Below, one piece after another: positions 10,739 to 22,767 of a stretch of 64,000 bases of DNA (the stretch's first letter is position 1; the number at the start of each line of letters is the position of its first letter). Origin of the DNA: Endocalyx cinctus (taxonomy: Eukaryota > Ascomycota > Sordariomycetes > Amphisphaeriales > Apiosporaceae); contig BCKC01000007.1 in the NCBI GenBank assembly GCA_001600455.1, positions 1,676,019 through 1,740,018 on the forward strand. The letters run 5' to 3'. Below the pieces are notes generated by a model, which ran no database searches, was not told where the DNA came from, and was given only the letters and a program-made list of their open reading frames with translations. A program made the position numbers and the translations under genes.

Positions 10739-13700
10739 ATGGTATTCAATCAAAAACATCCAACGCCTACATTCTTCAATGGCGGTCGCTAACAGAGGGT
10801 GTAGCTCAGAAAATTGTCGACATGGAGAGGCAAAAAAGGTCCAAGTGACACGAATGCCGCGGCATCGTCCGCCGCATCAACTTCCGGTGTCCCGGCTTGT
10901 CGAGGATCATCGGCGACTGAAAAAAGCACTAGTTCTCTTCATGATAGTACCGTTTCTGAACCTAATCCACTCGGTCTAAATGTAATATATCAACCTGATA
11001 ATGGGCACAAAGCGGACTTGGTCTTTATCCATGGTCTTGGAGGGACAAGTCGGTGGACTTGGTCTAAAAATCGAGACCCTGAACTTTTCTGGCCATTGAC
11101 ATTCTTACCTCGCGAACCTGACCTTTGCTTGGCTCGTATTTCTACTTTCGGGTACAATGCATCGTTCCACAAAACTGGAAGTGTTACCACTTCGGTGCTC
11201 GATTTTGCGAAAGACCTTCTGTTCGATTTGAAATATGCTAAAGACCAAAATTTAAATGACTTGGGCATGGGGAGTGTGCCTCTGATTTTTATCGTCCATA
11301 GCATGGGCGGGCTGATAGTTAAAGAGGTAGGAGAAGAATAAACCAGCCAAGTACTTCATTGGATTACGGACTGACTAGTAACAAGGCATATGTGCAAGGC
11401 CAAAATGACCCTGAATACGAAGAAATCATCAAGGCTGTTTGCGCCATTACATTTATCGCAACCCCACATCGCGGGACAAATTTGGCTCAAACATTAAATC
11501 GAATTTTGGATACGACTATGGTACTGAACTCAAAGAGATATATATCTGATTTAGTCAAGAACTCCCTTACACTGCAGAAATTGAATGAACAATTTCGGCA
11601 TATCGCACCAAAGTTGGATATAGTATCTTTCTATGAGACATTACCTACTTCTATTGGGTTCAAAAGTATACGGATGGTAAATCTATATTTATTTTATATA
11701 CCCTACAACTGATAGAATATTTGAAGTACCTAAACACTAACCTAAGGTTTTTCATATTAGCTGATAGTTGAGAAAGATTCGTCCGTCCTCGGATACCCGG
11801 GGGAGGTATCCAGGGCGCTTAACGCCGATCACCATGGCGTATGCAAATATGATGGCCCAGATGACCCTAATTATATCACTGTGCGCAATATCCTCATGTC
11901 TCTCATGAGCAAGATCATAACGAAGAAGAATGTTATTCCAAAACCCGATCTGTTGGAAGCGCGCACTTCGTTAAACCTAAAAAAACTACTCGCGCTATCT
12001 GAGTTACCGGATATAGACTACATATTCTTCAGGGATAGATGGACTCACGGTACTAATGAGTGGATCACGCACGCCGAGGGCTTCATGGCTTGGCGCGACG
12101 ACCACAGGCAAGCACAGTCTATTTTATGGGTTAGCGGGGACGCGGCGACTGGCAAATCAGTTCTATCTTCGTTCGTCGTAAACAGTTTGATAAAAGAGGG
12201 CCGACGGTGCCAGTATTTCTTCATTAGATATGGAGAGAGGCGGAAGCGCACTATAAGTCTCCTACTGCGCTCTATCGCGTACCAACTTGGCCAAGCAATT
12301 CCGAGCTTGTCACATAAACTTGCTGGACTCGTGGACGAAGGCCTGGACCTGGAAGCCGCAGACGCAAGGGTAATTTGGGACCGAATTTTCAGATCAATCG
12401 TCTTCAAGTTAACTGAGAGCGCCCCAGTATACTGGGTAATTGATGGACTGGATGAAAGCGAGGATCCTCGATCACTTGTACGACTGTTTATGAATATCTC
12501 CTCATCTCTCCCTATCCGCATATTTGTTACTTCTCGCCGTATCTCAGAACTCCTGTCAGCATTCGAAAGGCCACCACCGCATGTAAAACTACATATATTA
12601 CCCATAGAAGGTCATATAGAAGATCTTCGGCAACATATCCGTACGGAACTACGGGTTCCTGGTACGTCTGATTTTCGAGATAGTGTCGAAAAAAGAATTA
12701 TTGAAGGCTCTCAAAGCAACTTTTTGGTAAGCATGAAGGTTCTCAGTTAGAGATAGATATCCGTAAAGCTAATGATTCCAGTGGGTTCATCTTGCCGTGG
12801 ATAAAGTGAACCGGTGTCATCTATCTACGGAGGTAGAATCGGTTCTGGAAGACTTCCCCGCTGGCATGGAGGCGATCTATGATCGTATGGCTTCATCAAT
12901 CATGGAACTTTCGAGTGCGAGAGACCAGGTCCTAGCTATCCGGATTCTGAAGTGCGTGAGTTGCTCGTTCCGCTCGTTATCCGTGATCGAACTCATGCAA
13001 GCTCTCGGTGATGTCGCACGAAATATACTGGATCTTCCTCGCACTATTATGGACATATGCGGAGGATTCGTCGTTGTCGATAACGACGGAAATGTCTCCA
13101 TGGTTCACCAAACCGCCCGCGAATATCTTATGGGTAAATCCACTGATCCTCGCCCTTGGAATATTAATAAAGAAGATGCGCATAAGCAGATGTTCTTGGA
13201 AGTTATGAGATGTCTCATGTCAAACAACATTAGGATCACCATCGCCCGCGCCCGGGCTCTGCCGCCGTTCGTACAATATGCCGCAGAGAATTGGTCATCC
13301 CATCTTATCCACACCGCATGTGATGATAATGACGTGATTACTACCTTAAAAAAGTTTCTTCTGGGGAGATGTGTATTGACATGGATTCAAGCTTTGGCAT
13401 CGAGTGAGAAGTTATCAGTCATTCTCAACTCTTCCAAGAACCTGTCTCGATTCGTCTCCGCGCGGCAGCAACAAACGGCCGACGGATTTGATATCCTAGG
13501 GCAAGAACTCTTAGAAAACTGGGCCGTTGATATGTTACACATCCCTGGAAAGTTTGGCCATGTGTTGCGGAGGAAATCGGATGCAATTTACAATTTGATC
13601 CCACCCTTCTGTCCCAAGAGCTCACCCATATACCAACAATTTGGGAAAAGAGCCGCTGTTACGATCAGAGGTTTATCATCCGAAAAATGGGACGACTCTC

Positions 13701-15811
13701 TTGCGCGTATATCTCTGGGTACTGCATTTTCGTCAGCGATCGACGCCACCGGCTCTGTAATTGCTATTTTGACTTCTCCTGGCTCTGTATTGTTGTATGA
13801 TCCCTACGACTTCCGTCTATCATCCGTTGGTTCGCTCGAGCATGGTGAACGTGTTCAAAGAATGCAACTCAACAATAGTGCTACATTTGTAGCCACGTAC
13901 GGATACCGCACAGTAAAAATATGGAAAGTTGTATCGGGGGAATGCATTCAGTCCATCGGAAGTTTAGAATCCAGAGCAAGACCGCTTTCAATGCGTTTCA
14001 TAAATGACGATTCAACCCTGCTAGTTGGCACAGATGATCGGCGCGTTCGATCTTTTGACATAAATGATCCTCAACCGGAATGGCAAGTAATGGCAGAGCT
14101 GGATGAAGTCGAGATCGAAGGCCAGTTTACAAATTCAGCAAGTCACATGGCCCTTAGCCACGACGGGAGTTTAGTCGCCGTGGCATATCGGCGATACCCA
14201 GTTTCTGCTTGGGAGTTGGATGGGTCCATGCACGTAAGCCATTGCCGACGCAAGGACGAAGATGTGGCCATACGAGAGATTAGAGATCTGGTATGGCATC
14301 CAAATTCGACCGAAGTTTTTGGATTGAACTTGGAAGGAACGGTATTCAAGTGGTCACCATACGATGACATTGTGGATGAGGTTTCAACGATGGGTACAAA
14401 GCTCTGTCTCAGTAAAGACGGCGAATTGTTCGCCACAGGCGATAGCCATGGTAGGATCAAGTTGTACACGTCTACTGAACTTACTTTATTGTACCAACTT
14501 GTATCACAAGATGCGGTTTTCGACTTGACATTTAGCCCCGACTCTCATCGCTTTTATGATATAAGGGGCTATCATGCTAACATTTGGGAGCCCAGCGCCT
14601 TAGCGAAGTTCATGGCAATCTCGGATGCCAGTACCACTGACTCACCCAGTGAATATGGTGCTTCTTCAACGGCAATATCGGCAACTAGTGGCGGAGCGGT
14701 TGATCCAATCACGGTCCTTGCTGATTGCCCAAATAACCCATTGCTCGCGAGTGGGTCATCCCGAGGCATTGTTAGCCTATACGACGCACGGTGTGGCAGG
14801 CTCAGTACCATCTTCGCCTCGAAAGCCAAGTTTACGGTCGATTTAATGGCTTGGAACAGTAACGGAAAGTTTCTCTGCTTCACCGATTCCAGCAAGCAGA
14901 TTACGGTGATGTCAGTTACGGCTCCTGCCGCTTTAAACTCGGATCCTTTAGTTGAACAGTATGCTGTTATACCCACGAGAAAATTCGCCAGTACACCGAT
15001 CTCTCAACTTTTTTTCCACCCAGAAAATTCTGACCAGTTGCTTATTCACACTGCTTCTTACTTATTCGTCGTGTCTCTAGGCACATTAGAGGTAGAGCAT
15101 TCCGAAAAGCTAAGCAATAATACCATGATACATCGGTTGACTATCCATCCACAAGATCCAACACTCATAGTCGGTTTCAGTACTCTTGGGGTTTATGTCT
15201 ACGACTGGACCTTAAAGGGGCGATATAAAGCGTTCATAACGACATCAAGCGGCGAAGTCGAAGAATTAAAGTCATTCCGCGTCGAGAAGGTGATCGTTTC
15301 TGCTGAAAAAGGACATATTCTCTTGCAGATGATACACTCGAAATACACATCACGCACCAAGTTTTTCTTTTTGGATACGCCATCATTAATTTCGAATAGT
15401 GGCCACACTGAAGACGATGCCCAAATACAAATCGAAGCCCTAAATGCCGACGTATCCTCGGAGATCATGTATGTCCTTCACTTACTTCGAGGAGACCGTT
15501 TGGTATTCATTTCCAACTGGTTTTCTATATGCTCGGCTCGAATCTCATGGGCCAGAAATGACCATTCCAAGTCATTAGCAACCAACGTGACCGTCTCCAG
15601 TGACCAGAAAAACAAAACTCAAGGACCAGTTTCAAGTGTTAAACGAGGTCCAAAAGTTGTGGAAGAAAAGCTGCAGGAACTATTTGCATTACCTGGAGAC
15701 TGGGTGAGCAGGGACTCTTTGGCGATATCTAGTATCTTAGAATCTGAGCGGTCGTTTTTATGTCCTAGGAACGGGGAGGTTGCTATTGTTAGATGTAACA
15801 CACTATTTTAA
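10739..15811 (+). CDS. NOD-like receptor: SesB-type alpha/beta-hydrolase, NACHT, beta-propeller
   Basis: Exons 10805-11326, 11386-11676, 11761-12726 and 12782-15811 join in phase through 59, 84 and 55 nt introns. The coding frame has no ATG after an upstream stop at 10802. The best start is ATG 10739-10741 alone in a first exon, spliced by GTATTC...GCTAACAG...TAG to CTC AGA AAA, giving about 1600 residues. Domains: a SesB-like lipase fold at about 65-260 (VFIHGLGG, nucleophile in HSMGG); NACHT at about 390-540 (Walker A GDAATGKS, Walker B VIDGLDE, VTSRR); a helical linker; and weak WD-like blades from about 900 to 1450. Fungal NLRs of this plan act in non-self recognition, incompatibility and regulated cell death. 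SesB domains are thought to be lipid-hydrolase-like effectors activated by NACHT oligomerisation. The propeller blades are divergent, not near-identical, so this is not a hypervariable WD type. No partner gene is adjacent. Confidence 0.88.
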
Positions 15812-16015
15812 AGCTATGATAGAACATTTTTGTTAGAATATTTGCAGCATCACCAGATTAGTAGTTATATTATGATACGGACATTTGTTACACTTAGACT
15901 AATAATAGACAAAAATAGAATAACACAGAGCGAATATATACACTTTGATTAGCATATAAATAGTTATGTGATCGTACGTATACTATTTAATAATTTCTCT
16001 CGCGATTATACTTAG
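15812..16015. other. Convergent 3' spacer
   Basis: About 200 AT-rich bases between the NLR stop and the stop of the convergent MFS gene; presumably both 3' UTRs. Nothing else seen. Confidence 0.5.
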
Positions 16016-17832
16016 TTAATTATTATATCGGTTTGATCGAACCGATACTTGCCTCCACGCAAATCCCTTATAATATTCGACACCGAGTGCGCCGACACTG
16101 ACTATGCATAGGCAACCGATTATAGTGAAAGCCCAACCAAAACCTACAGTTTCGAACAACTCCTCGATATATGCCACCACGATAGCAGAAAATGCGTATC
16201 GAATGAGGCTAGTTGAGGCGTTGGCGGACGATGGAGACCGGTGGTTGACATCCACAAGAAGTGTGTTAAATGACTATACACAGGTGTTAGATATTATTAA
16301 TACACGAATCTCTAGACGACTGGGAGAGTCATGCGCTGAAGTTGAACTGCAATACTAGTCCTATTATAAATTGTAATACAAGTGGTGCCGCGATATGCTA
16401 TACATGACATGATTAGCGTGACTATATTCATCTCAGCCGGGGGTATCAATAATGAAAGAATTAAGCTTACTACACGAAGCTGCAGCAACCACCCGTAGGC
16501 GACTGTGCCGAGCGCGACCAATAGCATCGGTATCCACATGACCATAACTCGAGGCTTCTCGATGGGAAAGTTGTCCAAATTATCTCCCCTGACTTTGTCG
16601 GTGGAGAGACCCATTTTGGAGCGGACCATCATATAAACTTTATCCAGGACCCATCCTGAAAAGAATGTTGAAGCTGTTCCACCGATCGCGAATGGCAGAT
16701 AGCTGATGCCGGCCTGCCACTCGGTAAGACCGTATATCTCAATAAGTATCGTTGAGAGAGTGGTGGTCAGACTTGAAGATTTTGAAAACTTTCGGTATAA
16801 GCGTCTAAACTTCCACACGTAAAGGTCTGAGGGAAGATAAAGGGGTAATAATGAAAAACTCACCAGGAATACACAGCGTACATGAGTCCCCAAGCGAACA
16901 CTATTATTGCATTATCCGGTCGACACAGAATACGTAGGGATCGTAAAGGGTTTGGAATGCGAGTCCGCTTTGGAACATGCTGTTCCATTTCTTGGTCCCC
17001 ATCCCAATTATGCCTGGAAGAGAGGAAAGTAAGGGGTAAACGTGCAAATTTCGGAGGAGGAATTGAACCATTACCGACAATATTTCTACATGTCTCCGGT
17101 AAAAATAAAGCTATGGCCAAAACACAAGGGGATGCATTGATAACTAGAAACCAAAACACCCATCTCCAGCCCAATGTAAAGCATAGGGCGCCTCCTAATA
17201 TGGGTCCAACACTTGGTCCAACGGTTACTCTGATATTCCATAAGTAAGTATGCCATTATTTACGGTACGTCTTATCATAATTATGCTCACTTACGCAAAC
17301 GAAACAATACTCATGAAGAGTCCTCTTTCTGCTGGAGACGCAATATCACTGATTACGCCGTAGCCAACTAGGATAATACCTTGTCGGGTTTGTTAACACG
17401 ATTTGTCAGGAAAGTCGTAAGAACAAGTAATAAATTCTTACCTGATTGACCCAGCGCCTGTAGCGCTCTGAAAATTAGCAGCTGCTTATAGGCGCCCGCC
17501 AGCGCGAGACATATACTCGCTACTACAAACAGCCCCAGTGTGCCGATGTAAGCGACTCTCCTACCCAGGACGTCGGCCGCATCGCCTATCAACAGCGGCG
17601 CTACGGCGCCGACGGCTAGGTATACAGTCACTGTTAAATTGATATCGCTGACTGGGACCGAAAAGGCTTCCGAAAGCGGTTTGAGCGACGGTAGATATAT
17701 GAAGACGGAAAGGTTGGAGGTCCATGAAGCCCAGGAGGCTATCGCGACGATGAATATCTTTTCCGTCTTCGTGAAGACGGAATACCTCTCGTCTTGGCGA
17801 GCTCCTTCGACTTGACCTATATCGGCCCCCAT
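16016..17832 (-). CDS. MFS drug:H+ antiporter, quinidine-resistance (QDR) type; 3' part irregular
   Basis: Minus-strand exons 17832-17442, 17379-17295, 17229-16864 and 16771-16471 join in phase. They give the first ten or so membrane segments of a DHA1/QDR-type transporter: TKTEKIFIVAIASWASWTSN, motif A GDAADVLGRR, VGYGVISDIASPAERG, VGPSVGPILGG, GWRWVFWFL, YGLTEWQAGISYLPFAIGG. The final exon 16273-16016 supplies FNTLLVDVNHRSPSSANAST and the last membrane segments. Between 16470 and 16274 the expected LVLQF-like segment is present (VLQFNFS near 16345) but no splice choice keeps the frame with normal sites. Either a small unusual exon was missed or the gene has begun to decay there. Intact relatives export drugs, polyamines or toxic compounds at the plasma membrane. 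About 500-530 residues would be expected. Confidence 0.72.
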
Positions 17833-18762
17833 GTTGAAATAATGCTAAACTAAACTTTTGTAATAGAATAATATGAAACACTCCGAATAAGGAAGAAATC
17901 CAAAGCGTTAAATGGGGTAGTGATTGATGTTGGCAAGTAGGTATAAAACATTCTTTCATTCAGTTCGTCCTTTTCTCCCTCCCTCCTTTCGCTCGTCGGT
18001 TGTTGGCCGTTCCCGGCAGAGCCCCGCCCGCTATACTAAACTATCCTGTCAGAAGTGGGGGATGGAGACGGGGGACGGGAGACAGGGGATTTATACTCGC
18101 GATTCGTAGTCTAGGTGAGGCTCAACTAAGCTTGAAATATGTTTAAACAACCTGATAATTTAATTACTTAGGGTTTAGCAAAGTACACAGTTAATAAGCT
18201 CCAATGAGTTCTTCGGAGAGATGAAGCACCTGTAGTTATCGAGTCTAATTATGTTGAAGCTTATGAGAAGAATGTATGAATCCTTCAACTAAAGGCGAAT
18301 TTAGAATAACATGGGATTTAAGAATATAATTTATTTAATTTTATTTTTCTAGTTAATTATTTCCGTTTTTTTTTTGGGTCTTCGGCTTGCCCCCTTTTTG
18401 GGTTATAGAAATATCTCACCCAGCCGCCGTAACCCAAGATTAAAACACGATAAATATCGGGCCTGCATCAATGAGCCAGTCAGCTCTGTCATGCAGGAAG
18501 AGCCGTGTTTGATAGTGCAACAATAACTAATTAATATTAATCAGAATCCATACCGGAGGTATATCATACCGTTTCTCGGAACTCATCGGAATTGAGAAGC
18601 TTCCAGAGTAATTACTTCCTGCAGGCTGCAGCTTGACCCCGCTGTGAGGTGGTACCAGATCTCGAAAGATGCATTAAGAAGAGCGGTTATTTTCTCTCTC
18701 TTAATCTTAAGACCTCCACAACATTTAATAATCCTCCGAGTTGCAATGGGAAGGAGCTTGAA
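17833..18762. promoter_or_regulatory. Divergent intergenic region
   Basis: Lies between the minus-strand MFS gene and the plus-strand CCCH gene and should hold both promoters. It has a pyrimidine-rich run near 17965-17995. The frame at 17924-18109 is not convincing. The first exon of the CCCH gene may extend leftward into the last 120 bases. Confidence 0.4.
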
Positions 18763-20274
18763 ATGTATCGCGATCGTTTCATCGGGATTCGAGAAAATCT
18801 CACTAGAGACGTTGATCTAGGGGTGGGGTTAATTGAGGTAAGCTTAATAGGCGAAACAAACCTTTTTGAATAACATTTAATTGATCTTTTTCTGATGATA
18901 GGAGCTCTTGGAGAAGCTGGATTCTACGGAGACGCTATTGCATCAAACGAAACTTGATTTCGAGAACGAGAGCGACGCGAGACGGCGTCTGCAACAGAAA
19001 GTTCAGGAAAACAAGGAGTGGATGGAACAGCAGGAAAGACGGCCATATATAGTTGCACTGATCGATGCGGACGCAGATAGCTATGTGGTAAGCATGTATA
19101 CCAGATAAGTGATCATAGGTTACATTATTACTGAACTGGCATGCACTTTAGTTTCACGATAGATACATCACAAGAGGGGAAACGGGTGGTGAAGATGCGG
19201 CCGACGCGCTTTTGACCGAATTGCGGAAGTACGTGCAAGAAGTATTGGAAATACGTGGCGATATGGACATCTTGGTGAGAGCCTTTGCGAACGTGAGCGG
19301 GTTGGGTACCGCACTCGGACGTGATAAGAGACTGAGGAACGCCGGCCAGCTAAAAGATTTTGCCACCGGTTTCAGCAATCGTCAGGTCTTCTTCGACTTT
19401 GTAGATATCGGGTATGGAAAAGAGCGAGCGGATTCCAAGATTCGGGGTAATTAAGTGTTAAGTCTCTTTATCACCACGAAATTCATTCCAGTTCATTCCC
19501 CGTGCCATTAAAATATCCTGATCAATCCCTAGCTCCCAAAGTCCACGTCCTAACTAATGAATTGCCACCACAGAAAATATAAAGTTTTTCGCCCAGAGCT
19601 TTCAGTGTAAACATCTCGTGGTCGCATGTGGGCATGATGGAGGCTACGCACCATTTCTGGGACAACTTGTTGGAGGCAATAAACAAATCAAGGATCGTTT
19701 GACTTTATTGGAGGGTAGCCCGTTTCCAAACGATATCCGCAAACTGGGTTTCAAAAGCACTCGGTTCAGTTCTGTGTTTAACGAGGTCGTTCAGTCAGGG
19801 AAGTTGAGCTTGACTAAACCGGCATGGACAGGTGGTGTTCCATCGCATGCGATGAATGCCGACCACAGTATCAGTGTTGGAAACCCAGTAGTCGGTGGGT
19901 CTATAACGCCTACAGGACCAAGAATATCCCCAATGGTGCACAGCAATCCTAAGGCCCAGTTTCAAAGGCTAGGACCGATATACAAGGATAAAGACGGACA
20001 TCGAGTAGACAAACAGTTACGGGTGGTCGAAACAACCGTGGAGAGACTGAGAAAAGAATCTTTATGCTTTTGGTTTTATCTTCGTGGAGGGTGTACCAAA
20101 TTGAGATGTAGGAAAAGTCATAAAGATCAGTCGCTCTTGGACGAAGAGTTTGATGCATTGCGGTGGATAGCACGACAAGGGCCTTGTCGCCAAAGTCAGA
20201 ACACGAATCGAAACGGTACCAAGGATTGCTCAGATGAACTCTGTATTTACGGACATGGGACTGAGACCAAATAA
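18763..20274 (+). CDS. CCCH zinc-finger protein of the fungal DUF7923 type
   Basis: Exons 18763-18837, 18902-19087, 19152-19446 and 19574-20274 join with GTAAGC/GTAATT donors and TAG/CAG acceptors in phase, for about 418 residues. Order: a short coiled coil (EELLEKLDSTETLLHQTKLDFENESDARRRL); the DUF7923-like core with VALIDADADSY, VRAFANVSGLG, FFDFVDIGYGKERADSKI and CKHLVVACGHDGGYAPFL; a linker; then C-terminal Cys/His clusters CFWFYLRGGCTKLRCRKSH and CSDELCIYGHG that resemble degenerate tandem CCCH fingers. The core resembles a catalytically unproven NYN/PIN-like fold in these fungal proteins, so RNA-related work is a guess. The start is uncertain: the family usually has a few residues before EMYRDRF, and upstream codons GKEL are open but lack an ATG. 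Confidence 0.7.
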
Positions 20275-20939
20275 GATGATTAGGTATCTGTTTCGATGGA
20301 AAGGATGAAGTGGGAAGCGCAACTCAGTTCTGCAGGGATGGATATTCTTTCGACCAAGGTTGGCTGTGGGTCACTTAAAGGTCAGGCAGGCAAGTTTCGA
20401 GTCTCCCGGACTGTTTTAATCGATTAAGGGATCTGGAGGAGCATATAGCTCCGTATACTAGAGATACTAGGGTAGGATCGGGCGTTGGTCTTTTGTTGGT
20501 TGTGAAATCTACAAGTAAGTTTGCCGCATGTAAGAGTGCTGATTTGGATCCTTTATTGGTAAATATAAACTGGTTTATATTAGGCTAGCTTTAGCTAAAT
20601 ACTCATTCGGGGCTTTTCGATATGTCATGGTCATTACGTTCGCACCAGTGCCGATGTGTATATTGTCTCCGCGGGAGAAAACATCGTACGTAGGGTGGGA
20701 GGTTTGCCCCCTACGACGATTGATATTGTTTCTAATCTCGAGTAGAAGAAAATGCTGGCCACATGTATTTCGAGCCTATTAACGAATTTTAAACCGCTGA
20801 ACTTGATATTGACGTAATACAATGACTTTTAATTTACCGTATTTGAACTAAGTATTGGTTCTCTAGCTTAATAATGATCCAAAGTTACGTCTGGTAATTA
20901 GTACAATCCAAGGCACCCCATCCCAGATATTCTACTTAA
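20275..20939. other. Convergent intergenic region
   Basis: Spacer between the stops of the CCCH gene and the permease pseudogene. The 62-codon minus frame at 20634-20822 has no family character. Nothing else seen. Confidence 0.45.
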
Positions 20940-22767
20940 TTACATTGCGACTTCGATTATCGGCCCTGTGTAGATTTTTCTAGCCCAAACAGCATAATAA
21001 AACACAGAAAACAGGGAGACGGTCGTGAAGACAAGTATAGCCCAATTAAAATTCTGAGGTGTGACATCCAGCATTGGTGGCCAAAAGCTGAAAAAGAATA
21101 TGTAAATGAGATAAATGCAGGAAAACAGGTTGTTAATGACCCCCCAAACTCCCGTGAGTCGCCAAGGGCCCCATGCCAATTGGGTGCCAACTGTATTTGT
21201 CAGGATACTTTCGTCTTGGTTGATTTCGTGAATGTCCCCAGCGAGACGGCGATAGAGTAACAACAGGGAAACGACGAGATATGATCCAAAAAGACCAGCA
21301 ATCGAGATGGAGATTACCCCATTGAAAGCAGTAGCATCCCCAATATTGACAAGTGAGAGAATAATGGCAATGATTGCCGTTACTAGAACAGCACGAGAAG
21401 GGATACTTGTACGAGGGCTGACCTTTTTTAAAGTCTTCCAGCCAGGAAGTCCACGATCGCGAGCGAAAGCCCAATATAATCTGGAAGTAGATGCAAGACA
21501 TCCCGTTGTGGCGCTGAACGACATGACCACAACGATAGCAGACAGGACCGCAGCACCAGTTGTCGATCCCACGGCGGAGCGAAATATAGCCATGAATGGA
21601 TAATGAGGGTTTTCGGCAAATGCTGCATCGATATCTCCCGCGGAGTAGAGCGTTGCAATTAAGATAGAAAATCCCAATACTCCGTTAATTGAAAGACCAG
21701 TTATAAGCGAGCGAGGAATGACGACGGAAGGATTGTGAATTTCTTCGGACAGCTGTGGAGATAATAATTCAGTATTATGGAAATATTAATCTTAGATTGA
21801 ACCGATAATCTAGGAAGTTATCGTAAAATGCAGTTGGTAATATGAAAATTCAAGAAAATAAGTCTTACATGAATAGCAGCGTCTCCACCAAGGAACGCGA
21901 AGGCGTTACCGATGATGCCGACAGAGAAAGATAGACCAAGAGTCGGCCAATCTCCAAGGTTTGAGAAAGTATCAAACACGTCTGCAGCGCTAGCATGCTC
22001 ACTAAGCAGTGCCAGAGGAAACACTACGGCAAAAAATCCGAGAAGGTGAAGTACCAAGACGAGACTTTCGAACTTTGGTAGGAGGGAGCCGACTGCAGTA
22101 TTGATACCATAACAGAGTAGAATCACTCCCCAAAATAGGAGAGTTCCATGCCATTCCTGCATGTTTGAAATATAACCCGGATGCGTAAGGAGAATGAGAC
22201 CCTGAATCATAGTGCCAGTCAAATAGCCTCCGGAAGCTACCAATGACTGCCAGTAAGGGTTAACCATCCTGTTATGTACCCGAGGAGTTTCCTTGATGAA
22301 GAAGGCGCCAACATAGATAGCCAATGGTATTGACCACCCGAGGTGGGCGCCATGGATACCAGCTCAGAGAGTGTTACGAATACAGAAAGGGTGCCTATCC
22401 ATATCACAATAAAGCCGTAAATGACGCCAGAGGTTCCACCGCTGTGTGGGTGTGAGCTGAGACTTGGAATTCTATGCGCACGTGGATAGGACGAGAACTC
22501 ACTTCTGAAGGCCTGAAACAAAACCACTGCTTTCGTTAGCTGTCAACGGCAATTTCATCGTGGTTTGTAACTTACATCAAAGATCCCTCCCAGGTGATAA
22601 GGACGGTACAGCTGAATCCGAGGATTGAAAAGAAGCCAAAGCTCCTCTTAAGGATAGGCTTCTTTCCGATAAATACGTGCTAAAGTAGCATCGTCTCGGG
22701 AAGAAAGATCCACAGCTACATCAGTACTTCCTAAGGCCAAACTTGAAGGACCATTCTTAGGCTCCAT
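20940..22767 (-). pseudogene. Amino-acid/GABA-type permease (APC family) broken by two 4-nt shifts
   Basis: Minus-strand pieces 22767-22576, 22526-22503, 22441-21869 and 21752-20940, with good introns, cover a full fungal amino-acid permease of the GABA/choline permease branch. Segments include KRSFGFFSILGFSCTVLITW, GFVSGLQNGGTSGVIYGF, SELVSMAPTSGGQYHW, AFLGGDAAIHLSEEIHNP, ATTGCLASTSRLYWAFARD and a tail ending EVAM. Two breaks stand out. After DDATLAR the frame gains 4 bases (near 22671-22677) and meets TAA at 22650-22648. In GWLTLTG, one TGGC unit appears missing near 22247-22253, so GWLTLTG and QSLVASGGYL are in different frames and the first frame reaches TAG. The rest is well preserved, so decay looks recent. 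Intact relatives import amino acids or GABA at the plasma membrane with 12 membrane segments. Confidence 0.8.

Noticed and set aside
12045..12605. 186-codon minus-strand frame
   Set aside because: Lies opposite the NACHT domain; no independent start, promoter or family character.
16882..17247. 121-codon plus-strand frame
   Set aside because: Opposite the MFS exon that contains GWRWVFWFL; no family match.
22237..22527. Permease N-terminus starting at 22527
   Set aside because: That frame starts at a GTG and reads through an intron (22502-22442); the spliced exons give the family-like FVSGLQNGGTSG.
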